64,000 nucleotides of DNA from Berberis thunbergii (taxonomy: Eukaryota; Streptophyta; Magnoliopsida; Ranunculales; Berberidaceae): NCBI GenBank assembly GCA_003290165.1, contig QNQO01002100.1, positions 62,001 through 126,000 on the forward strand. Reading direction: 5' to 3'. The position numbers and the translations under genes were made by a program. This document shows positions 1 through 11,214 of the stretch, one piece after another. The first letter of the stretch is position 1; the number at the start of each line of letters is the position of its first letter. The notes under the pieces were generated by a model. It did no database searches and had not been told where the DNA came from. It saw only the letters and a list, made by a program, of their open reading frames with translations.

Positions 1-456
1 CCAACCCTTTTCTGGAATTAAGTTTGATATATGAGTATATCTTTTAAACCAACAGAAATCTTTTAAACAATAAACAAATCAAACATGGAATTAAATAAAT
101 AATCAAAATTTCCATTAAAGAAAACATTTAACAATTGTACTTAAAACACCCTATACTTAATAAAAAATAACTCAAAGCAATATTAAACATTTTAGCAAAC
201 CAAACTGAGATGCTGAAACTAGAAGAAACAACTTTGATGCTCATTGATCAACTAGCCGAGGTAACCTAATGCAATACTAGTTAAAAGCCCATTGAACCCA
301 TTACTCCAAATAAACTTAAAACAACACCAAAACAAAATGCTTGAACACCTCCAACCCAATAAGCCAAACTTAAACCAGATAACACAATAGCATCTCAACA
401 ATGCAAGGTACTAAAACAAAACACAAAACGAGAAGAACCCATTACACATCATGAAA
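1..456. other. AT-rich non-coding sequence
   Basis: No convincing coding sequence is visible. The stretch is A-rich and would be intronic if the minus-strand MAP70-like exon at 499-669 belongs to a gene running off the left edge. Confidence 0.5.
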
Positions 457-498
457 CTAATCTAAAATCCCATTGAAGATCAGACCAAAAAACAAAGC

Positions 499-669
499 TT
501 TGAGCCGGTTTTGCAGCCGATTGAGCTCCAACACCACTGGGTCAGAAGGAGTCAGAAAGAAGTCTTTTTGAGTCAATTCCTCTGAACCCATTGTTGATTT
601 TTTCTTGAAAACACAAACCCAGTTGCTTGTCTTCGACGAAATTGGATTTGATGTTGTTTCAGTCGACAT
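499..669 (-). CDS. Possible first exon of a MAP70-like microtubule-associated protein
   Basis: On the minus strand an ATG at 669 opens a 57-residue reading. It ends in a segment with the motif DPVVLELNRLQNRLK, which resembles the start of the conserved coiled coil of plant MAP70 proteins (DPV..ELNRLQN.LK). MAP70 proteins bind cortical microtubules and are mostly coiled coil. Only this N-terminal piece is present. The next exon would lie left of the window, and no clean GT donor follows the last matching codon, so the piece could be a pseudogene fragment or a chance match. An upstream ATG at 735 is in frame but adds residues I cannot place in the family. Confidence 0.4.
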
Positions 670-735
670 TGGCAGGCTCCATTTCTCGGAACCTAAAAAA
701 AAGATGAAATTAATGTGAGAAGGAAGAGAGCGCAA

Positions 736-1650
736 AACTTGGTGTTCAACATGACAGCACGGAGGATCCCAGTGTTTTCCATGGTCATGTTGAGATTATC
801 GGGGGTTTACTAGTGGAACTCGTGTAATCCATTAGAAAAGTTGAAGCGAGCGACGTTCATTCTGGCTTTCAAGATCTTATTCTATCATAGGGACGGACCA
901 AGATGCAGGACTTAGAGTGCAAACGATCTTTGTTTTAGGCTTTCCGATTGCTATGTTGCTCAGGAGTTGGGACATTGCCGACATTTGATTCAGATGCGCT
1001 ATTGGAAAACAGATAGGGAAGAAAAGCTATTGTGGTTGAAAAAGAGGAGAGAGATGTGAAGAAGAAAATGAGGGTTTACTTTTCACAAGAGAGAGGGAGA
1101 CTCGGTGGAACTCGCTCTGGATTTCTCCCGGGATCTCTCCCTAGCTCTCTCTCTCTCTCTCACTCTTGCCCTCTCTCCCTGGAACTCGCCTCTTCCTTGA
1201 TTTCTCTATTGTGCCTTTGGTTAAAGTGAGCGGAGGGTTTTTTAAAATTTTAAGTGAAATCGATGCGGTTTCGTTTTTTTCCCCTTCAGTTCTATAGTGT
1301 GTTAATCTTGTAATTAAAACTTGGGTTTTTCATAGCACTAAGTGTGAAAATGTTGTATTTAAATGCTATTAATAGGCACTTAGCAAACTGGACTCGTTGT
1401 CATCCCTAAAAATAGTTTTATCGTTAACTACACCCACCCAATGGATTAAAATATAAGAATATGTTGGCCCCTATTGAGTTTTTATTTTTATTTTTTTGGT
1501 GAATGGCCCCTATTGAGATTCATTTACAAGTACCCCAGTTGTCTGTTACCTGAAAATCAATCCACCATACTTGCTTTGGGGTAGGGTAGATCCGTGGAAC
1601 AAAAGAAATCAATATCAGATTCAAATGATGGTGGATTTGGAAACAATATT
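736..1650. other. Non-coding flank with CT-rich tract
   Basis: No supported gene. A CT-rich stretch at about 1,135-1,185 resembles a plant core promoter or 5' leader, but its position relative to the MAP70-like exon does not prove a promoter role. The rest is ordinary AT-rich DNA. Confidence 0.4.
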
Positions 1651-1656
1651 TCAACA

Positions 1657-1827
1657 TTGAAAATGAAATGGGAACCTTACTTGAAATCTCCTCGAAGAAA
1701 AAAAGGCACGTGACAATCCGTGATGATGGAGAACCCTAAACAGTTGAAAACGAAATGGGAACCTTACTTGAAATCTCCTCGAAGAAAAAGTCACGTGACA
1801 ATCCCTGATGATGGAGAACACAAAACG
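1657..1827. repeat. Two-copy direct repeat, 87-bp period
   Basis: Two copies starting at 1,657 and 1,744 share nearly all bases over about 83 bp. Each contains a CACGTGACAATCC segment, so two G-box-like CACGTG motifs result. They differ by a few substitutions and a short indel in an A-run. A third partial piece (CGTGACAATCC) follows at about 1,824. Confidence 0.8.
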
Positions 1828-1898
1828 TGACAATCCACAAATAGGACACGTCATGGCCACTGTTAGTGATAGGTTAGCTAGAATTATGGCTTTGTGGC

Positions 1899-1926
1899 AT
1901 TCACATTCACATTCACATTCACATTC
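1899..1926. repeat. Hexanucleotide microsatellite (CATTCA)n
   Basis: Four to five tandem copies of a CATTCA hexamer. Confidence 0.85.
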
Positions 1927-2099
1927 AAACTGTGCCTAAAATTTTATCTTCGTTGACGCCTATTGATGATTTTGGTAACTATAAATTAAACACTTCCAAG
2001 TCATCGGGAAATGAAATAGTTCATAGCAATAAGTCCTATTAATTTTTCATGAAAAATTGTCACTGTTTATTTTAAGTGTAAATTAGTTTGATATAACAA

Positions 2100-2449
2100 A
2101 TAGGACTGTGCACGGTTTGATTAGATCGGTTTTGAGTGAAAACTAGCAACCAAGGCTATGTTGTTAATCGAACCAAATCAAACTTACGAGGAAAACCGAA
2201 CTGACCTTAAACCTATTCTAATTTCCACCAAACTAAAAACTGACATTTTATCATAAAACCAACAAAAATGGAAATGGACCGATATTTTGAATGATTTTTT
2301 TAAAATACATATTATTTTGAATAATTATATGTTAGGTTTTGAACGGTTATATACTTACTAAAATCAAAAACCGAACAAAAGGAGTTGATTTTAACATATG
2401 AATAATTGAACTGAATTGATTGGTTATTCAAGTTTTTGCACACCCCTAA
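2100..2449. mobile_element. MITE-like element with inverted termini
   Basis: The left end (about 2,100, AGGACTGTGCACGGTTTG) and right end (about 2,449) form an imperfect inverted pair centred on TGTGCA. In between, the segment is rich in 'aaccgaa/cggttt' words, as in common plant MITEs of this look. It has no coding capacity. I see no clear target duplication, so exact ends and superfamily (hAT-like is a guess) are uncertain. Confidence 0.35.
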
Positions 2450-2628
2450 TAATAATGTTTGAAAATAATTGGTTACATTAACATGGATGGACTCATTGAA
2501 GTTAAAAATCACATTACTAGTTCTAACTCGTGAGTTCCAACCTAGAAGTAATATAAAGACAGCAGCCGCTCTAACTCAAATTATCGTTCATTAGGTAAAT
2601 TTGATGTTGGTTTTTATATTAATAGTAT

Positions 2629-3316
2629 TGATGATACATAAAAATACTCACACATCTAAGTCATGCACGTGTCATGATGATCTTGAAGAAAAACAGGCCC
2701 CAGCATCAGTCCAACGCTGAACAGGCCCAAGCAATTCTAAGCCCGCTCAATTCAGTATTCCAGGTGGACCCGAACTCTCACAGCATGCTAGGCCCACACG
2801 TCTCACAGCTATCCTCAATACCCATAAGTTTCACTAAGGAAAGTATCTCGATGATTAGTTTCGGATGGGAAACTACAGCTACTCTCTGCTTCCAACCAGG
2901 AAGCAAATACCAGAGTACATTCCACACAGTGAAACTCCCTTCTACACATTGCTCTCGGATTGAGAACTATCTCCCGCGTATCTAGGAGCAAAGGGATAAC
3001 AAAGAACTTCCCTTCTACATCACGACTCCTAATTAGTGAAGGATACCCACGAAGATCTATTTTCTAAACTACGCATACGATGACCTGTTATAACCAAGAC
3101 TCTTTGCACTATAAATAAGATATGAGGTTGGTAAGCTAAGGTACACTACAAATCTTCTGTTACAGCATTACACCTTCCTCAGATCCATGTTTGACTTTAG
3201 CATCGGAGTGCCATCGGCCACCACAATAGTGGTCTATGGCTCACGTGTGTTACTTGTGAAGATCAGCATGTCAATAGGAACCAGGTCAAAGCAGGGAGCG
3301 AAAAATGACTGCATCA
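2629..3316 (+). repeat. 5' LTR of element A
   Basis: 688 bp, from TGATGATACATA to GACTGCATCA. The terminal TGATG/CATCA are perfect inverted pentamers. An ACGTGTCATGA motif lies near the start and a CTATAAATA box at 3,109. It is homologous to 10,569-11,210, 50,010-50,701, 55,505-56,172 and 63,834 onward. Confidence 0.9.
3109..3117 (+). promoter_or_regulatory. TATA box of the 5' LTR
   Basis: CTATAAATA is followed by AGA and an AGGTTGGTAAGCTAAGGTA segment kept in the other LTR copies. This is the likely RNA start region of the element. Confidence 0.65.
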
Positions 3317-3319
3317 GTT

Positions 3320-3337
3320 TGGCGCCGCCTGTGGGGA
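3320..3337 (+). other. Primer-binding site (tRNA-Asp-like 3' end)
   Basis: TGGCGCCGCCTGTGGGGA lies three bases after the LTR. The first eight bases match the complement of a tRNA-Asp 3' end and the rest only partly, so the primer tRNA is uncertain. Confidence 0.6.
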
Positions 3338-3479
3338 CAACAAAGTTCTTAAGTTTACACTAAGCATCGTTTCCTTTCAAAACACAGAGAGATGATGACC
3401 ACTAGGTCATGCAACAATGGAGAACAAGGGGACACGTTGAACACTCAGTATGTCCTCATACCACCTCCTTTAGGAGCTC

Positions 3480-4790
3480 ATGTTTTGTACAAGTAGCCAA
3501 TTCACGCTCCCGCGCCGACGACAGCAACGACGGATCCTAGAATCGATATGTTGGCATCTCAAATACAGCGGATCGCCAAAGCGGTGGAGGCTCTCACGCG
3601 ATAGAATCCATCACTCGCTAATGGAGACCATGAGCAGCATGGACCTCCGCCTCTACAAGATGATAGGGAGCAAGCATAGGAGAGCCAAACCCCCGCTAGT
3701 TCTCATTGGACTAGGGGAGGCTGCGCGGCTAACGTATAGCTCGTTGCCAGGACAGAGAGGCTCGACCTAGGGAACCCCCACCGCAGAGAGGCGCATGATC
3801 CAAAAGTACTGTACCGCCTCTCCGTCCTACCATTTGTAGATCGGATCATGAATGAGGCCCTTCCGAGGAAGTTCACTCCCCCGAAGCTTGACTCTTACGA
3901 CGGAACCACCGATCCTTTCAACCACCTGTGCCATTACCAACACATAATGGCCCTTAAAAAGGGATCTGAATCCGTCATGTGTAGGACTTTTCCCACTAGT
4001 TTGAAAAGCTCAGCACTGACGTGGTTCCACAGCCTTCTGCTGTAGTCCATCGACTCTTTCAAAATACTGGCAAAGGAATTCCTAACACGTTTTGTCGGGA
4101 GCCAACATTTCCGAAATGGCCCACAATACATACTCTTTCTGAAGCAGAGGTCCGACAAGACACTTCAAGAGTACGTCACACGCTTCAACAACGAGCTGAC
4201 CCTCATCGATGGGTGCAGCGATGATACAGCTGAGACGACCTTCACTGCGGGACTCAAATTGGAAAAACTCTATGAGGACCTCACTCTGGAGCCCCCCTCT
4301 GGACATGGCGGAGCTTTTCAAGAGCGTCTAGAAACACATCACCCTGGAATAGTCAAGGACCGTTAAAAAGGAAGCTGAAGGCGAGAAGAAGCTCTATGCT
4401 CCTAGTGACAAAAAGGATGGAAAAAGATGCGAAGATGAGGAATGGAGCAAAAGAAAGTGCAACGACAAAATGTCGGACCCTGGTCGGTTCAGGCCGGAGA
4501 AATCGTCAACTATGTTGGATCCAGAATAGTGACACCCCTAAATGTTAACCTGTCAAACGTACTAGCTCAATGAAAAGCTAGGAGGAATGAAATGGGCTCC
4601 AAGGACACGCGGAGACCTAGCCAAGCTTAACAACGGCAAATACTGTGCATACCACAAGGAAGGTGACCATGACACCAATGACCGCAAGAGTCTGAGGTTG
4701 AGTATTGGATTCGAAGAGGCAAACTGAAAGAGTTCCTGAAGTCTGAGAACCGAACAAAACAAGCAAATGACAGGGGAGGAGTCAATTAAA
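3480..4790 (+). pseudogene. Gag remains, Tat-type gypsy
   Basis: Gag forms the capsid that packages the element RNA. A readable start at 3,848 contains TPPKLDSYDGTTDPFNHL..YQ, typical of the retrotransposon gag domain. After a frame change at about 4,040 the domain continues (AKEFLTRFVGS...QEYVTRFNNEL) to about 4,300. Near 4,640-4,690 a YCAYHKEGDHDT motif resembles the histidine/cysteine segment at the C-terminus of Tat gag. Several stops and frame changes make it non-functional. The part before 3,848 is poorly conserved. Confidence 0.75.
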
Positions 4791-5039
4791 GAAATAGAGA
4801 ATGACACTCCGGGGATAATATACGTTTTTCATGGAGTTGGACCAAATGAAAGCCAGTCGTACAGGTCCCGCAAGCGAACTCTACTGGATATGCAGACACA
4901 ACTCGCGGATGAGGACTGACACATCTGCCACTCAAAGATTCATAGCACTATCCTCACCTTGACCTTTACAGATAAGGACATCGAAGGAGTCTGAGCGCCA
5001 CTTAAGGACGCCTTAGTCATCTTGGTCTCCATAGTAAAG

Positions 5040-5392
5040 TGGGAAGTAAAGAGAGCTCTGGTTGATATAGGAAGTTTGCTTACGTTTTGTTCTACAATGC
5101 ATTCCGCAGCATGGACCTCAAGGAGAAAAACCTGATATCTTTAGAACACCCGCTGACCGGATTCAACAGGGAGAAGTGCTTCCCCATAAGAAAGATAAGG
5201 TTAGCTACGGTAGCAGGAGAACCGCAGCTTAGGAAGGTCTTATTTCTGGACTTCATGGTGGTAGATGCACCGTCATCCTACAATCTCATCCTGGGAAGAC
5301 CATGGCTGCACCAGATGGAAGCAATGGTCTCAACCCTTCACCAATGTGTTAAGTATACTACTAACCACCCCGAATGAACAATATGTGGAAAC
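5040..5392 (+). pseudogene. Retroviral-type aspartic protease remains
   Basis: The protease would process the gag-pol polyprotein. ALVDIGS at about 5,055-5,075 sits where ALVDTGS is expected, so the catalytic Thr of DTG is replaced by Ile. After a frame change the domain continues with FYNAFRSMDL and, near 5,270-5,310, VVDAPSSYNLILGRPWLHQ, the typical flap/ILGRP end of Tat proteases. Active-site loss and the frameshift make it dead. No RT follows. Confidence 0.75.
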
Positions 5393-7139
5393 CAACCTAA
5401 GGTGCGAGTCTGCCACTACGCCACACTGAAACAGATAGAGTATTCCCAAATTCAGCAACATCCTGTAGGGCAGCCTTACCCAGTGCAATGCTAGGCAATG
5501 ACAGAGACATCATTCTCGAGCGGTATAGGAGCAATAAGCTTTTCCGCCCCACGAGTCGAAAAGGCCATGGCCGGCGGATACACATCCTCCCGACATTGCG
5601 TCGGCACAGAGATCCACCTCTCTGTAAGGTTTACTCTTCAGTAACCCATGTAACGCACCGACAGTCCGCTAAGTGATCCGCAAAAGCAACCCAAACTCAC
5701 TTCAAAGTCAAAATCAGTTTCTCTCCGTCAATAGTTAGTTTGCTTTAAGTTATTTGTTTCCCTTTCCATAATCAGTATTGAGTTTTAGTCCTTAAAAAAC
5801 TTATGTGGTTCGCAATCATTTAAGAAATAAAGGAAGAATTATGAAAACAAATTCTATTGATTATTGGAAAGATGTAACAACAAACACCTTGAGGCGGATA
5901 CAAAAGGCTACATATAACGAACGCCTTGAGGTGGATACAAAAAAGGTATAATGAAGGCATCTAATCAACATGGAGTGAGGACTTGCTTAAATTGTCCGAC
6001 CACATAACCAACGCGAACAACCCAAAGCAAGCAGCCCACAAGCAGAACCGTGATTCTGCAGAAGCGACCCTCAAATATGGTCCATGGGGGTACAAAATCG
6101 GCAATCGGGAGTCCCGCGACAAGCGACAACTAGATACAGCTAACTCACGTGCTCGTTCCAGCGAAACCGAATGAACCTGTGACAAGTATCAGGTTGACAC
6201 AAGCAAAGTGCTCCTTCCAGCCGCAGGGATAAGAAGGCGTCCATTAGTCAATGGCCCAATCCATGGACCATGTCCAACTCCTCTTCATCTTGAGATCCCA
6301 AATTTCAGTGCATGGTAAGGCAACAGGGTTAATTGAGAAGTAGCGTAGGAAACCACCACAGAGTTGGGCGTTGGTGCTATCTCTGAAATTAAAATTCATG
6401 AACAACAATAAGGCACCAGCACATGAACAACAGACTATTCCCTTGGGAGAGCATCTGTACTACTTCTCGTGTGATATGCGTAGAAATTACGAGACCTCGG
6501 CAGATCAACTGTGAGCCCACCCATTACATGTGACCACACATAACAACAACTATGTGCCTGACCAATGCAAATATCATAACATTCAGAAACTTCAAAGACA
6601 GAGATCCACCTTTAGCCCTTGGAAAACCTAAAACATTTTCTTCATTCTTTGGAAAATCCAAAGAGTTCTCTTCAAGCAAAAAGATTATAGGAGATAAGCT
6701 TTGTGAAAGATAGTGGCTAAAATGATTGGAAAACACCATTATATAGACATGATGGTTCACCAAGTGGGCACTCTAGCATTAACTGCCAAACATTAAATAC
6801 TGTATGGAAAACGAGGAAACAATGGTTTCAGAAGAAACTGCGCAAAACACACTTGTCAAATTGATGGTGCAACATGCAACCCCATCAATTGAGGAGTAAC
6901 CGATACTCAACTGTCATGCAGCCTACACTGTGCACGTGTTACCGCGCGATCTATGTCATACACGCAGCACATCATGCAGGAAACATTAGCCCTTCTTCTG
7001 CGGGCCCATGGGCTCAGCCTGTTATTCAAACAATATTTTGTCACACGCTTGGCACGAGCACGAGAAATCCTAGACATACGAATTGTATCTACAAATCACT
7101 AGATGATTTAAGGTAACTTCGTCCATACCATTCACCATG
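5393..7139 (+). other. Non-coding internal region of element A
   Basis: This is where RT, RNase H and integrase should be, but no motif of these enzymes is visible on either strand. A short direct repeat (CCTTGAGG.GGATACAAAA) occurs at about 5,886 and 5,923. A deletion between about 5,640 and 7,140 in an ancestor would explain the loss of pol. Confidence 0.55.
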
Positions 7140-8460
7140 CTGATGGACTAGGTTCGCACGTCCTCAAATGGACGGAACCCCTTTCCAACTGGGCAAGCTT
7201 AGTCAGCCTAAGCTAATGACGACGACTTCTGGTATCACTCGACACCTAGTTCGTTCAACGCGGATCTCGATGGTTTAGGAAGTGGGAGCCTAATTAGCGC
7301 TATTACGCCTGGTGATGATGACGCGCTAAGGGACCATTGTTTTCAATACAGACAATGATCGCCAAACTTGCCAGGTAAGCTCAGTCAGTTCGCGATTGAT
7401 GACGACGACTTCTGGTGCCCAAAGCCTAATCCGCTTCGCACGGGTCACGACGACTGAGAAAGTGGGAGTCTAGTCAATGCAGGTCTGTTGATGACAACGA
7501 CTCGCCAATGGATCGTTGCTCTCTTACTAACAATGATTGCCGAACTTGCCAGGGAAGCTCAGTTAGTTCGCGACTGATGACGATGATTTCTAGTGCCCAA
7601 AGCCTAGTCCGTTTCGCGCGGGTCACGATGGCTGAGGAAGTGGGAGTCTAGTCAGCACTGGTACGCTGATGACGACAACTCGCCAAGGGATCATTGCTCT
7701 TGATACAGACAATGATTGCCGAACTTGCCAGGTAAGCTTAGTCAGTTCGTGGCTGATGACGACAACTTCTAGTGCCCAAAGCCTAATCCATTTTGTGTGG
7801 GCCACGACGATTGAGGAAGTGGGAGTTTAGTTAGTGTTGGTCCACTGATGACAACGACTTGCCAAGGGATCATTTCTATCAATACAGACAATGATCGCTG
7901 AATTTTCCAAGTAAGCTTAGTCAGTTCGCGACTGATGACGTCGACTTCTAGTGCCCAAAGCCTAATCTGTTTCGCACGGGTCATGACGACTGAGGAAGTG
8001 GAAGTCTAGTCAGCGCTGGTTGGCTAATGTAGATGACTTGCCAAGGGATCATTGCTCTCAATACAGCCAATGATCGTCAAACTTTTCAAGTAAGCTCAGT
8101 CAGTTCACGACTGATGACGACGATTTCTGATGCCCAAAGCCTAATCCGTTTTGCGTGGGTCTTGACGGCTGAGGAAGTGGGAGTCTAGTTAGTGTTGGTC
8201 CACTAATGACGACGACTTGACAAGGTAAATTCAATCAGTTTGCGACTGATGATGGTGGCTTCTGGTGCCCAAAACCTAATCTGCTTCGCACGGGTCACGA
8301 CGACTGAGGAAGTGAGAGTTTAGTTAGCACTGGTCTGCTGATGATGACGACTCGCCAAAGGATCATTGCTCTCAATATAGACAATGATCGCCGAGCCTAC
8401 CAGGTAAGCTTAGTCAGTTTGCAATTGACGATGACAATTTTCATTACACGAGACCTAATA
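7140..8460 (+). repeat. Tandem array, about 179-bp unit, about 7 copies
   Basis: The landmark 'GAGGAAGTGGGAGTCTAGT' recurs at about 7,272, 7,453, 7,632, 7,811, 7,990, 8,170 and 8,304. Spacing is 179-181 bp, except the last at 134 bp (a unit with about 45 bp deleted). Copies differ by scattered substitutions. The same unit occurs inverted at 56,173-56,955. It lies between the lost pol region and the antisense accessory gene. Tat/Ogre-lineage 3' regions are known to carry such arrays. Confidence 0.9.
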
Positions 8461-8826
8461 CGCTCAGTGTAGATCACACAGGCCAAAAGGATAGAAGCAG
8501 AAGTCAACGCTAGCCCGCTAACACTAGCAACGATTTCTGCTTGTTAAACCTAATCCGTCATTGGAGCGAAACAAAGCAACAATATATTTTGACTGACGAA
8601 GACATGCATCCGACCTAGCCTTGCAAACTCTACAGTTTATGAAGCAACTAAAGTAAACACGACAATATGAGACAAAAACAACACTTTCATTAAAAAAACA
8701 TGTCCATATATTATCTGTCCGAGAAAGGACGTTACAATCATTTAAAGGAGAAGCATCATCCTCATTAGTAAGCCTCGCGGTGCCAGAGCCCTCCCGCTCG
8801 ATTGATCGGCCCAAAGCATCCCTCCT

Positions 8827-10349
8827 CTAGCAAGCGAAGTCAAGGTCAACATCGGAAATCTCTTTCCTAATCAGCTCCAGGAGCTCCAGTCTACCACGAA
8901 CGACCTCAGACGAGATTAAAGGCCTCTTGCCTGACACATTGAAGTCCACTGCGTCCAACAAAGCCTCATAATGCGAACGCTCCTCCACCAGCAACCGCTC
9001 CACCTCCAGAACACGGCGCGACGGAGCCCTTCATCAACTGCAACTTCCAGCAGCTACATTTCGATGGCCCATTCTGCCTCCGCTCGCTTCCTGTCAGCCA
9101 CCATGCCCTCGCGGTTAACGACAGTGTCAAAATTCTGCAACCGACCTTCCAAGGAGTCCCCCCGATCGAGAACGTCCAAATATGACATTCGCAAATCCGC
9201 GAAGGCATTTTCCAAAGGAAGAACCCTTCCACGGGCTTCGAGGTGCAACGAAATAGCTCTGTATTACTCTAGGGCACGAGTGGCCATCCCAAGACCACGA
9301 TGATGCGAAACCTCAACACGCGGTCCAACTTCATCCCCCCCCCCTAGCAAGGGGAGTAAGAGCATATGGAGAAAGGTCGCGACCCTCCAAAGGTGTCGCC
9401 TGTGTAGAACGCGATTTACTAGGGGGAGAAGCCACCCTGATAGAAGTTTTCCTCTTCCTCTGACAACAACAGGAGGTACATTTGCCTCCAATTCAGCAAG
9501 CCTGGAGGGATTGGACAAGGCCAGACTTCTCTTCCCCGTGCGACAAGCAACCACCCCCTCAATAGGTGAACCTGACATGGGTTGAGCACCACAAGAACAC
9601 CTCAGCAGACCACAGCGTGAAACTGCCTGACATTATGACCTCCTCAACGGAAGTTAAAGTGAGCTTGAGAAACTCCCTTTCTATCAGCTTCTCTTCCTCG
9701 CTGAGAGACGGAATAACAAACCTCCCTGGAATAAAGGAACAACATCAGAACCAATACCACAAAAGGAACATATAAAAATATGCACGCATCGACGACCAAG
9801 AGACTCACAAATATCAAACTGGAAGTATTGAGACACTCTAAGACTCCAGAGCTTGAAGTAATCAAAATCCGCTGAAACAAATCACCATTACTTTTCCCAA
9901 GATTCGGCATTGTCTGTCGCCAGCCACAGATAAGAAGGGCACTTCCACACACAGATACCCCTGGAATCCAATCGAGCCTCGGTTAGATGATGGATCACCG
10001 ACGAGGTCAAATGGAGGACAACGTTATGAGCCGTCAGGAGAATTGCAAGCAGTATCTTGAACCTGCTTGACGCCATTTGAGCGGGAATCATTCAAAAATG
10101 AGTAAAGAAGCGCCAGACATCATCTGGCATCGGAAGCCAGAGCCCAGACTCGAACATGCCTATGAACCCATAAAGAGGCACAGTTGGACCTAAAACTCAA
10201 AACGCATGAACAATTTGCAAATCTTTCGAAAAACGGTACAAACTACAAAGCCTGACCAACTCATTTTCGTTGACCAAACTACCTTCAAAGGAATTAATAC
10301 AAGCAAGGGATAGCGGATCCTTGGAAGAAAGTTTAACAATGTCAGCCGT
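8827..10349 (-). pseudogene. Antisense accessory gene of element A (aORF-like)
   Basis: Read opposite to the element, this stretch has protein-like sequence from a lost start (ACG at 10,349 where copy B has ATG) to a TAG at 8,827-8,829. The N-terminal part has SSKDPLSLACIN and FESGLWLPMPDDVWRFFTHF and matches the copy at 63,582-62,100. A GTGAGT...CAG segment at about 9,820-9,735 looks like an intron. Then comes FVIPSLSEEEK, and a C-terminal coiled coil ends near ELLELIRKEISDVDLDFAC. One or two frame changes and stops are present. Antisense extra genes are known in Tat elements such as Grande. The function is unknown; the N-terminal part recalls plant transposon-associated domains, which is inference. 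Confidence 0.6.
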
Positions 10350-10396
10350 TAGAAGATAGCGCAAATAACAATGGGAAAATCCTCTTCAAGACAGTG

Positions 10397-10409
10397 AATA
10401 TTTATAGGG
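10397..10409 (-). promoter_or_regulatory. TATA box of the antisense accessory gene (copy A)
   Basis: CCCTATAAATATT on the minus strand lies about 50-60 bp upstream of the expected start and is conserved in copy B at 63,660-63,672. This suggests the gene had its own promoter. Confidence 0.55.
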
Positions 10410-10568
10410 AAAACAATCCGCACTTTCCCTCCTTGAGTAGTCGCGTACCCATTAATGTCATGCGCCACTCAGGACAAACGATTCGAGTCCAATCATCGCA
10501 ATGGTATAATTTTATTTTCAAAGAGTCAGTGGACCGACTTAACGCTCCACTCACTCGGGAGGAGTAGC

Positions 10569-11210
10569 TGATGATATATAAAAACGGTCACACCTTAAAG
10601 CCATATACGTGTCATGATGATCTCGAGAAAATACGAGCCCCAGCATCAGCCCAACACTGAATAGTCCCAAGCGATTCTAAGCTCGCTCAATTCAGTCCGT
10701 CAGGCAGACCCGAACTCTCACAGAATGCTAGGCCACACGTTTCATAGCTATCATCAATACCCATAAGTTCTACTATGGCAAGTATCTCGAGGATCAGCTT
10801 CGAACATGCAACTACTACTGCTCTCTGCTTCCATCCATTCTACGGATTGCTTTTGGATTGGAAACTATCTCCCGCATATCTATGAGCACAGGGCTGACAG
10901 GGAACTTCCCTCCTACAGCACGACTCCTAATTAGATAAGGATCTCCACGAAGATCTCCCTTCTAAACTATGCCTACGATGACCTGGTAGAGCTAGGTTTC
11001 CTTGTACTATAAATAAGACATGAGATTGGTAAGCTAAGGTACGCTACAAATTCCTTATTGTAACATTACACCTTCCTCAGATCCCTGTTTGACTTTAGCA
11101 TCAGAGTGTCATCGGCCACCATAACGGCGGTTCGTGGCTCATGTGTATTACTTGTGCAGATCAGTAGGTCAACAAAAATCAGGTCAAAGCAGAGAGCGAC
11201 GACTACATCA
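10569..11210 (+). repeat. 3' LTR of element A
   Basis: 642 bp, from TGATGATATATAAA to GACTACATCA. A short purine-rich GGGAGGAG tract precedes it and may be the polypurine tract. It has an ACGTGTCATGATGATCT motif near the start and CTATAAATA at 11,007. It is shorter than the 5' LTR through small deletions. Confidence 0.88.
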
Positions 11211-11214
11211 AGCT

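Larger units (their letters stand above)
2629..11210 (+). mobile_element. Element A: non-autonomous Tat-type Ty3/gypsy retrotransposon
   Basis: It is bounded by two homologous LTRs (2,629-3,316 and 10,569-11,210), both starting TGATGAT and ending CATCA, followed on the left by a primer-binding-like site. Internal order: gag remains (about 3,850-4,790), protease remains (about 5,040-5,390), non-coding DNA, a 179-bp tandem array (about 7,140-8,460), an antisense accessory gene (about 10,349-8,827), 3' LTR. RT, RNase H and integrase are absent, so it cannot transpose alone. Gag and protease motifs fit the Tat/Ogre side of the gypsy tree. The LTRs differ at many positions, so the insertion is old. 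The 5-bp flanks (AGTAT, AGCTA) do not match exactly. Confidence 0.85.

Noticed and set aside
3934..4321. Minus-strand frames opposite the gag of element A
   Set aside because: The + strand carries the recognisable gag domain; the opposite frames are shadows.
7623..7984. Two similar minus-strand frames of 60 and 71 codons
   Set aside because: Their similarity comes from the 179-bp tandem repeat, not from a protein family.
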